Source: Fidelibacterota bacterium SCGC AAA003-L08
GTDB lineage: Bacteria; Fidelibacterota; Marinisomatia; SCGC-AAA003-L08; D37C17
DNA length: 5,656 nt
Direction of reading: 5' to 3'
NCBI GenBank assembly: GCA_000405805.1
Contig: ASPJ01000046.1
Span: 1-5,656, forward strand
The notes beneath the pieces were generated by a model. The model was not told the DNA's origin and did no database searches. It saw only the letters and a list, made by a program, of their open reading frames with translations. Position numbers and translations under genes: made by a program. This document shows, one piece after another, positions 1 through 5,123 of this stretch (positions are counted from its first letter, which is position 1; each line of letters opens with the position of its first letter).

Positions 1-23
1 CCCGCAATAATAATTTTTTTCAT
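1..23 (-). CDS. Start of an unidentified gene, cut by the left window edge
   Basis: An ATG at 21-23 opens a frame that reads MKKIIIAG before the window ends. It begins 2 nt after the mnmE stop codon and has a good Shine-Dalgarno-like AGGGA (31-35, minus strand) with a 7-nt spacer, better than the site of most genes here. The Lys-Lys-Ile-Ile-Ile-Ala-Gly start looks like the first beta strand of a nucleotide- or NAD-binding fold, as in MurG or NAD-dependent epimerases, but eight residues cannot decide the family. The spacing suggests it is the next gene of the rpmH-mnmE operon. That it is a gene rests on the ribosome-binding site, the start codon and the spacing only. Confidence 0.45.
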
Positions 24-25
24 CT

Positions 26-1366
26 CTATTTCCCTACACAAAAAGTACTAAAAATAGATTCTAAAACGCTATCATTAGATACTTTTCCCAAACACTCATC
101 AAAGAGATTGGTTAGTTCATGCATATGAGAAGCCACTATATCCATTCCCATGTCTTCTTCAAGCATTGTTTTAATTTGTTCTAATAACAGATAAGCTTCT
201 TTAAAAATGAGAATTTGTCTATCACTAATCAAAATTGGATCATTCTTAAAGTTATATTGATATTGCGTTGATAAGACTGTTGATAACTTATCATATAGAC
301 TATTTATACCATGATTTGATTTTGAAGAAATATTTAGAGAATCATCAGTATTAACTAGTTTTTTAATATTATCTTGTTTTGATTTACAAAAAATAATATT
401 ATCACAGGTAAGATTTAATTTAGAGGCACAACTCACTGGATCATCCTCATCTAAATATATAATAACATCTGCAGATTGAGCATATCCCATAGTTTGTTTA
501 ATGCTATCAATATTAATTTGATTAGCACTCTCAAAATAACCGGCAGTATCTATTAAATTAACTGGATATTGATTAATAACTAATTTAATTTCAACAGAAT
601 CACGAGTTGTACCTTCTTGATTTGATACTACCGTTCTATCATACCCAATAATTTTATTAAATAAGCTGGATTTACCTGCATTAGGTATACCCATGATTAC
701 TATATTAATACCGGAATTCATAGCTTTGACTAAATTTTGGTTACTTAAGTAATTATTAACTGTAGAAAGAATATCTTCAATAATCAATAATATTGATTCA
801 TTAGTTGTATAATCAATTTCATTTTCAGAAAAATCAAGTTCATGTTCAATAATTGTTAATACATTAGTTATTTTATTATTTATATCTAAGATATTACTTC
901 TTATAGAATCATTTAAATTTTCTATAATCATTTCATGTGAATAATCTGATTCGGAGTTAATCAAGCTGGATATTGTTTCTGCCTCAATTAAATCGATTTT
1001 ATTATTTAAAAATGCTCTATATGAAAATTCACCAGCTAAAGCAGGTTGTACCTCATGAGAATATAGCATATTTAAGATTTTTCTTGCAATAATTTTTCCG
1101 CCATGACAATTAATTTCGATGACATCTTCTCCAGTATAACTATTAGGTTGAGCAAAATAAATTACTATACATTGATCAAGGATTATTTTTTTCTTTTTAT
1201 CAAATATTGTACAATATGTAGCATATCTACTTTTGAATATTTTTTTCTTAGTGATTGATTGCAGCAAGGGTGTCAAATTTTCCCCTGATATTCGAATAAT
1301 AGATATTGCACTAATGCCAGGAGTAGTTGCTAGGGCAGCAATAATATCTTTTCTATTATAATCCAT
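26..1366 (-). CDS. mnmE: tRNA uridine-5-carboxymethylaminomethyl modification GTPase MnmE
   Basis: MnmE (TrmE) with MnmG installs the (carboxymethyl)aminomethyl group on C5 of wobble uridine 34 of several tRNAs, using a tetrahydrofolate one-carbon donor and GTP. The 446 residues match the family length (E. coli 454). The N-terminal folate-binding domain covers about 1-120 (SYTGED 76-81, AGEF 111-114) and a helical domain with an inserted Ras-like G domain follows. Visible G motifs are G1 GIPNAGKS (226-233), G2 GTTRD (252-256) and G3 DTAG (273-276); the C-terminus is CVGK, whose Cys (443) is the conserved one. Oddities: the G4 NKxD motif reads SKQD (329-332), and the Glu equivalent to E. coli E282 appears to be Asn 285. 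The ATG starts 11 nt after the yidC stop, with no obvious Shine-Dalgarno, and fits the family's N-terminus (DIIAALATTPG). The stop is TAG. Identity is secure; normal GTPase kinetics are not. Confidence 0.97.
   Translation of the reverse strand: MDYNRKDIIAALATTPGISAISIIRISGENLTPLLQSITKKKIFKSRYATYCTIFDKKKKIILDQCIVIYFAQPNSYTGEDVIEINCHGGKIIARKILNMLYSHEVQPALAGEFSYRAFLNNKIDLIEAETISSLINSESDYSHEMIIENLNDSIRSNILDINNKITNVLTIIEHELDFSENEIDYTTNESILLIIEDILSTVNNYLSNQNLVKAMNSGINIVIMGIPNAGKSSLFNKIIGYDRTVVSNQEGTTRDSVEIKLVINQYPVNLIDTAGYFESANQINIDSIKQTMGYAQSADVIIYLDEDDPVSCASKLNLTCDNIIFCKSKQDNIKKLVNTDDSLNISSKSNHGINSLYDKLSTVLSTQYQYNFKNDPILISDRQILIFKEAYLLLEQIKTMLEEDMGMDIVASHMHELTNLFDECLGKVSNDSVLESIFSTFCVGK
31..35 (-). 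promoter_or_regulatory. Ribosome binding site of the left-edge gene
   Basis: AGGGA on the minus strand lies inside the last codons of mnmE, 7 nt before the ATG at 21-23. It is one of only two convincing Shine-Dalgarno sequences in the window and is the main support for a further gene downstream of mnmE. Confidence 0.45.
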
Positions 1367-1377
1367 AGAAATTAATA

Positions 1378-3138
1378 TTATGCTCTAATAGATTTTTGCT
1401 GAAAATAATTTAATAAATTATATACGGTATAATATAAATTTAGTCCAGAAGGGAATCCATTAAAAATTAATATAAAAAATGCATTCATTATATACATCAT
1501 TGGCTTTTGAGATGAATCCATGGTTGCCATGGATAACCGCTGAGTTAAAAATATAGAAATTCCCATTAAAATAGGCAAAAATGCGACATGACCACCATAT
1601 AATGGAATATGAAACCCTAGCTCAAAGACAACATCAGGTTGAGATAAATCACTGATCCAGCCAAAAAATGGCATACCTCTCAACTCTATAGTATGTCTAA
1701 AAACAGAAAATATAGCAAATAATAGAGGCATTTGTAATAATAGAGGTAAACACCCGCCTAAAGGGTTAACGCCCTTTTCTTTATATAAATTCATTGTTTC
1801 TTGATTCATTTTTTTTGAATCATTTTTATATTTCTCCTGAATTTTTTTAACTAACGGCTGTATTTCTTGCATTTTTTGTGAAGAGCGGTATGTTTTTTTA
1901 GTTAATGGTGCAGTAATTTGCTGAACAATAACAGCAAAGAGAATTAAACATATACCATAATTCCCAATTATACTATACAATGTATTTAAAAGCCACAGTA
2001 CTAGTTTAGCAATTGGTTGCATAGGCCCCCATCCCCAATATATAGCATTTTTTAAATCAGGACTTACAGCAGATAAATTATCAACATTCAATGGCCCTAA
2101 ATAAATTGATGTTTTTATTGTAGCAGGGTTATTATATGATAATTTTATATCGTATGATTGAGCAAAATCATTACCTTGTAATACATCATAATCCCAACCA
2201 TCAATTGATTTTCCTGACATTTTTGTTGATATAGGAGGATTTGCTGCATCAGGGAGTATTGCTACAATAAAATATTTTGTTTGAATAGCTGCCCAATCTA
2301 TAGGTTTATTAACTATTACATTATTATCTTCAACTTTATCAGATGATCCTGCACTACTAATTCGTAATGTTTCTTTGCCATCATTAATAGGCTTAATAGA
2401 GGCTCCAACTGCATCAACAACATCAGATTTAATATTTTTTTCAACAGGCTCTAATCCATCTTTCCATATTAATTCTACATTAGATATCAGAGGATCATGA
2501 ATTGTATATTCATGGTCAATTTTATATGAATCAGGATAAAATGTTATGTGTTTTGTTATTATCTTATTCTCAGAAGTAGGATCTCTATATGTAAATTTGA
2601 GTGTTTGTAATTTTGATTGTGCGTCTACTATATTCCCAAAATTATCATTATCAAAACTAAACACTTGATTAAAATACCGCTGATTTCCATTAGTATCTTG
2701 ATATCCCAGACAAGGATTGCAATCATTTTTAAAAGGTTTTAAAATGACCTTCTGATTTGGAGTAGCCTCTTCCTTATAGCTCTTATAATCATTTAATTTG
2801 CTCTCAATTAAGGTTCCACCAGCAACAGTGGAAATAGTTGCAGTATACAATTTAGTTTTAATTTTTATGTTTATAGGTTCAACAGTGCTATTTGCAAACC
2901 CCTGGTTTACTGTTGTATTAGTATTAGGATCTTTTTGTTTTTCACTACTTTTTTCTTTAGTTGCAGATTTCGAATCATTTTGATCTAAAGTTTGCATTTC
3001 CCCATTACTAATCGGAACATTAGGCTTTGGTTCTACAGTATCAGTATATCCAAGAGCTTTAAAAATTGGTTGTTGTAAAACAACAACTAAGAAAATAAGT
3101 ATACTTGCCAGAATTAATCGTTTAGTATCTTGATTCAT
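1378..3138 (-). CDS. yidC: Membrane protein insertase YidC (diderm type, large periplasmic domain)
   Basis: YidC inserts and folds inner-membrane proteins, alone or with SecYEG. The 586 residues (E. coli 548) show a membrane anchor at about 8-26, a low-complexity Ser/Lys/Asn linker to about 85, a beta-rich periplasmic P1 domain to about 370, and the conserved insertase core: amphipathic/TM2 segment 374-411, charged cytoplasmic hairpin about 415-455, TM3 with the signature NPLGGCLPLLLQMP (458-471), TM4 about 516-534 and the last membrane segments about 546-580 with FPSGLNLYY (562-570). The tail is short and basic. Oddities: Q406 stands where the groove Arg/Lys is expected, and the P1 domain carries a CNPC pair (C140, C143). 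The start ATG overlaps the yidD stop as ATGA, so translation is probably coupled. The TAA stop lies 11 nt before mnmE. A P1 domain of this type means a Gram-negative host. Confidence 0.97.
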   Translation of the reverse strand: MNQDTKRLILASILIFLVVVLQQPIFKALGYTDTVEPKPNVPISNGEMQTLDQNDSKSATKEKSSEKQKDPNTNTTVNQGFANSTVEPINIKIKTKLYTATISTVAGGTLIESKLNDYKSYKEEATPNQKVILKPFKNDCNPCLGYQDTNGNQRYFNQVFSFDNDNFGNIVDAQSKLQTLKFTYRDPTSENKIITKHITFYPDSYKIDHEYTIHDPLISNVELIWKDGLEPVEKNIKSDVVDAVGASIKPINDGKETLRISSAGSSDKVEDNNVIVNKPIDWAAIQTKYFIVAILPDAANPPISTKMSGKSIDGWDYDVLQGNDFAQSYDIKLSYNNPATIKTSIYLGPLNVDNLSAVSPDLKNAIYWGWGPMQPIAKLVLWLLNTLYSIIGNYGICLILFAVIVQQITAPLTKKTYRSSQKMQEIQPLVKKIQEKYKNDSKKMNQETMNLYKEKGVNPLGGCLPLLLQMPLLFAIFSVFRHTIELRGMPFFGWISDLSQPDVVFELGFHIPLYGGHVAFLPILMGISIFLTQRLSMATMDSSQKPMMYIMNAFFILIFNGFPSGLNLYYTVYNLLNYFQQKSIRA

Positions 3139-3356
3139 ACGGGGTCCGATCTATTAGCTTTTGTAAATGGATGGCATTTGGAAATACGTTTAATTCCCAT
3201 ATATATTCCTAGTCTTAATCCATATTTTCTAATTGATGATATCATATATTGTGAACAAGATGGTTCAAATCGACATGTGCCGGGGAATAATAATGATATA
3301 GTATTTTGATAAATTCGAATAAACAAGAAAATAATATTAGTCAGTAATTTTTTCAT
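3135..3356 (-). CDS. yidD: Membrane protein insertion efficiency factor YidD
   Basis: YidD is a small inner-membrane-associated protein that helps YidC-dependent insertion; its exact mechanism is not settled. The 73 residues have an N-terminal amphipathic/hydrophobic helix (about 3-22) and the family signature: C28-RFEPS-C34-SQY, then CHPF (61-64) and the final SDPV, matching the usual YDPV end. I place the start at the ATG at 3354-3356, because MKKLL matches the family's N-terminus; an in-frame TTG four codons upstream (3366-3368) is the alternative. With the ATG, yidD overlaps the 3' end of rnpA by 20 nt and overlaps yidC by 4 nt (ATGA). A weak purine stretch (TTGAG) lies upstream. The rpmH-rnpA-yidD-yidC order is the standard one for this gene. 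Confidence 0.94.
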   Translation of the reverse strand: MKKLLTNIIFLFIRIYQNTISLLFPGTCRFEPSCSQYMISSIRKYGLRLGIYMGIKRISKCHPFTKANRSDPV

Positions 3357-3642
3357 ATAAAATCTCAAATGCTTTATTAATTGTTATCCATGATATATTA
3401 TTATCTTTTGGTTGTATTATTACCGAATAATTAAATCCATGTTTGATTAATTGATAAAATCCATATCTGCATCGTCGCTTAAACAAGTTTCTATTAACTG
3501 AATTTCCATATTTTCTTGATACTATAAAACCCAATTTAGGAGATTGATTATATGTATACTTGAATAATAAACCATGAGTTAGAAGCGAATCAGAATTATG
3601 GTATACATTTTTAAATTCATCAGATGATAGTGCGTATTTCAA
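3337..3642 (-). CDS. rnpA: Ribonuclease P protein component RnpA
   Basis: RnpA binds the RNase P RNA and helps it recognise and cut the 5' leader of pre-tRNAs. The 101 residues are somewhat short for the family (E. coli 119). The conserved centre is SRKYGNSVNRNLFKRR (42-57), which corresponds to the usual VGxAVxRNRxKRxxRE. Here the RNR signature reads RNL (51-53) and the Glu of RE is Tyr 60, so the protein is divergent although the other basic residues (K55, R56, R57, R59) remain. The start is TTG at 3640-3642: the codon before it is the rpmH stop TAA in the same frame, so no upstream start is possible, and no ATG or GTG start candidate occurs before the conserved region. It overlaps yidD by 20 nt. 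No Shine-Dalgarno is visible at the normal distance, which suggests re-initiation after rpmH. Identity follows from the core motif and from position between rpmH and yidD. Confidence 0.93.
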   Translation of the reverse strand: MKYALSSDEFKNVYHNSDSLLTHGLLFKYTYNQSPKLGFIVSRKYGNSVNRNLFKRRCRYGFYQLIKHGFNYSVIIQPKDNNISWITINKAFEILYEKITD

Positions 3643-3777
3643 TTAAGAGGATAGTCTTTTTCTTCCTTTACGCCTTCTTCGTGCTAACACTGCACGTCCA
3701 CTATTCTCTGAATTTCTCTTAAGAAAACCATGTTTATTTTTTCTCTTACGATTACTTAATCTGAATTTTACTTTCAT
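3643..3777 (-). CDS. rpmH: 50S ribosomal protein L34
   Basis: L34 is a very basic, structural protein of the large ribosomal subunit. The frame from ATG at 3775-3777 to TAA at 3643-3645 encodes 44 residues, the normal L34 length. The family core is plain: SNRKRKNKHGF (8-18), then SGRAVLARRRRKGRKRLS (26-43). The first residues, MKVKFRLS, differ from the common MKRTxQPS start. It is the first gene of the rpmH-rnpA-yidD-yidC-mnmE unit and is preceded by an 89-nt AT-rich gap that should hold the unit's promoter. A purine-rich GGAAAAAG lies 7 nt upstream of the ATG and is the only ribosome-binding candidate. The stop codon abuts the rnpA TTG start in the same frame. Confidence 0.97.
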   Translation of the reverse strand: MKVKFRLSNRKRKNKHGFLKRNSENSGRAVLARRRRKGRKRLSS

Positions 3778-3866
3778 AATATTACTTTTTCCATTTATTC
3801 AAAATAATGCTATAGATATAAAAATAGCTGGATAATTTACATTTTTTATAACAATAAAATAAAATT
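3778..3866 (-). promoter_or_regulatory. Intergenic region likely carrying the rpmH operon promoter
   Basis: This 89-nt gap between queF and rpmH is the only non-coding space longer than 12 nt in the window, and it is almost pure A and T. It must contain the promoter of the rpmH unit unless that unit is read through from queF. No convincing -35/-10 pair can be seen: TATAAA (3845-3850) and TATATC (3815-3820) on the minus strand resemble -10 boxes but lack good -35 partners at 17 nt. GGAAAAAG (3784-3791, A/G-rich up to the ATG spacer) may act as the rpmH ribosome-binding site. No DnaA-box cluster is seen. Confidence 0.35.
3809..3828 (-). repeat. Short inverted repeat upstream of rpmH
   Basis: GCTAT (3809-3813) and ATAGC (3824-3828) form a perfect 5-bp stem with a 10-nt AT-rich loop. 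It lies 32 nt upstream of the rpmH ATG, in the probable promoter or leader. The stem is short enough to be chance in AT-rich DNA; it could be a leader hairpin or operator, but nothing else supports this. Confidence 0.25.
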
Positions 3867-3873
3867 TTATTTT
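3856..3873. repeat. AT-only 18-bp perfect palindrome across the queF stop codon
   Basis: The sequence AAAATAAAATTTTATTTT reads the same on both strands (centre 3864/3865) and covers the last Lys codon and TAA stop of queF plus ten non-coding bases. It has no G or C, so it would be a very weak transcription terminator; a flexible AT-rich element or chance in a 30% GC genome is as likely. Confidence 0.3.
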
Positions 3874-4220
3874 GAATTAACTTTTACAATAGTAGAAATA
3901 CCACCCCGCGCACCAAATTCTCCAATGACCTCAATTTGTTTAGGATTACATGATTTTTGGAAATCCTTAAATATTTTATTGGTTGCACTTTCATGGAAAA
4001 TACCCATATTTCTAAATTTGACAATATATAATTTTAATGATTTTAACTCTACAATATATTTATTTGGGATATAATTTATCTTTATTGTAGCAAAATCCGG
4101 CAACCCTGTACGTGGACATATACAATTAAATTCTGGGATTGAAACATTTACTTCATAATCTGTTTCTTCATATTCATTAGGCACTATTTCTAAATCATTT
4201 TTAGTTGGCTCATTTTCCAT
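3867..4220 (-). CDS. queF: NADPH-dependent 7-cyano-7-deazaguanine (preQ0) reductase QueF, short unimodular type
   Basis: QueF reduces the nitrile of preQ0 to the aminomethyl group of preQ1 with two NADPH, the step before Tgt places the base at position 34 of GUN-anticodon tRNAs in queuosine synthesis. The 117 residues belong to the short, B. subtilis-like form rather than the longer bimodular E. coli form. The catalytic segment CPRTGLPDFATI (35-46) carries the nucleophile C35 and the acid D42; ELKSLKLY (58-65) is the family's QueF motif, FHE (75-77) provides substrate-binding His/Glu, and RGGIST (105-110) ends the fold. The ATG has a good AAGGA Shine-Dalgarno inside the end of the kinase gene, and lies 3 nt after its TAG. 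It is the last gene of the dapF-kinase-queF unit. No other queuosine gene is in view. Confidence 0.96.
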   Translation of the reverse strand: MENEPTKNDLEIVPNEYEETDYEVNVSIPEFNCICPRTGLPDFATIKINYIPNKYIVELKSLKLYIVKFRNMGIFHESATNKIFKDFQKSCNPKQIEVIGEFGARGGISTIVKVNSK

Positions 4221-4223
4221 CAG

Positions 4224-5123
4224 CTAATCCTTTATTAAAGATTTAATATAATTAATTCTATCATTTATTTCTTGTGTTGTAATATTTAATAGTCCTTCAA
4301 CACCAAATTCAGAAACTGTAAATGAGGCTATAGCAGACCCAGTTATTACTGATTCTATAATATTATCAGTTTCCAGGTTACCAATAAAACCACCAGCAAA
4401 AGAATCTCCTGCTCCAGTTGTATCTATTACTTGATTAATAGGGAATGCAGGTATATTACATTGGATATTATATTTTACATCATATATATATGACCCTAGA
4501 CTTCCCTTTTTAATAATAATTGTATTAGGCCCTAATTCACTTAATTCCCTGGCAGCATCTTTTATTGTCTTTTTTTTTGTTAATAAAAAAGCTTCTTCAT
4601 CATTTAATAAAAATATATTTGATTTTGATATTACTTTTTTTAATGAATGATAACCTATATCAATCCATAAATTCATAGTATCAAGTACAATTATTTGTTC
4701 TGAATTAGCTTGGTTGATAACACTCATTTGCATGTCAGGATGAATATTCCCTAAAAATATAAAATCAGCATTATTTAAGGTTTGATTAATAGCAGGAACA
4801 TAATTATCAAATACACCTAAATCAGTAAATAATGTTTCTCGTGAATTATAATCATCAGAATATTTACCACCCCATTGGAAAGTTTTACCATTTTTAATTT
4901 CTATATTATCAGTATTAATATTATATTTTTTATATAAATCCCAATATTGTTTTGGAAAATCAGTGCCAACTACTCCTAAAATATTTACATTACTGAAATA
5001 AGATGCAGCCAATGCAAAATAAGACGCAGATCCTCCAAGTATTTCTTTTCTACAATCATTTTTTGTATAAATTGTATCTAATGCAATAGATCCGATAGTA
5101 AAAATTGATTTCTTTTGTTTCAT
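4224..5123 (-). CDS. PfkB/ribokinase-family kinase, substrate unknown
   Basis: This is a cytoplasmic kinase of the PfkB (ribokinase) family, which phosphorylates sugars, nucleosides or related alcohols with ATP. The 299 residues have the normal family layout: GSIALD (11-16) in the first beta strand, the N-terminal GG signature LGGSASYFALAA (29-40), NDEE (174-177) in the NxxE metal/phosphate motif position, KKG (205-207), and the C-terminal signature DTTGAGDSFAGGF (234-246) with catalytic base D240. Nothing essential is missing. The subgroup has LDTMNLWID (147-155) and resembles kinases often labelled only 'sugar kinase' in many phyla. The ATG overlaps the dapF stop as ATGA, and the TAG stop lies 3 nt before queF, so it is translated between two biosynthetic genes. 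The neighbours do not reveal the substrate. Family is certain; ribokinase, adenosine kinase or another activity cannot be chosen from sequence. Confidence 0.93.
   Translation of the reverse strand: MKQKKSIFTIGSIALDTIYTKNDCRKEILGGSASYFALAASYFSNVNILGVVGTDFPKQYWDLYKKYNINTDNIEIKNGKTFQWGGKYSDDYNSRETLFTDLGVFDNYVPAINQTLNNADFIFLGNIHPDMQMSVINQANSEQIIVLDTMNLWIDIGYHSLKKVISKSNIFLLNDEEAFLLTKKKTIKDAARELSELGPNTIIIKKGSLGSYIYDVKYNIQCNIPAFPINQVIDTTGAGDSFAGGFIGNLETDNIIESVITGSAIASFTVSEFGVEGLLNITTQEINDRINYIKSLIKD
4228..4232 (-). promoter_or_regulatory. Ribosome binding site of queF
   Basis: AAGGA on the minus strand, 7 nt before the queF ATG at 4218-4220 and within the final codons of the kinase gene. It fixes the queF start and shows that the host does use Shine-Dalgarno pairing at some genes. 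Confidence 0.6.

Noticed and set aside
26..1366. mnmE as a pseudogene because of its G-domain changes
   Set aside because: The frame is full length without stops or shifts, and G1, G2, G3 and the C-terminal CVGK are intact.
2798..2983. 61-codon open frame on the plus strand inside yidC
   Set aside because: It lies antisense within the well-conserved yidC frame, has no recognisable domain or ribosome-binding site, and looks like a chance frame.
3354..3368. TTG at 3366-3368 as the yidD start
   Set aside because: The ATG four codons downstream gives the MKKLL start typical of YidD; the longer form only adds residues without family support.
3778..3866. Small RNA, riboswitch or replication origin in the gap before rpmH
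   Set aside because: The gap is 89 nt, nearly all A and T, with no preQ1-riboswitch-like core, no DnaA-box cluster and only a 5-bp hairpin.
3856..3873. Palindrome as an intrinsic terminator of queF
   Set aside because: There is no GC-rich stem; A/T pairs alone would not make a stable terminator hairpin, so I list it only as a repeat.
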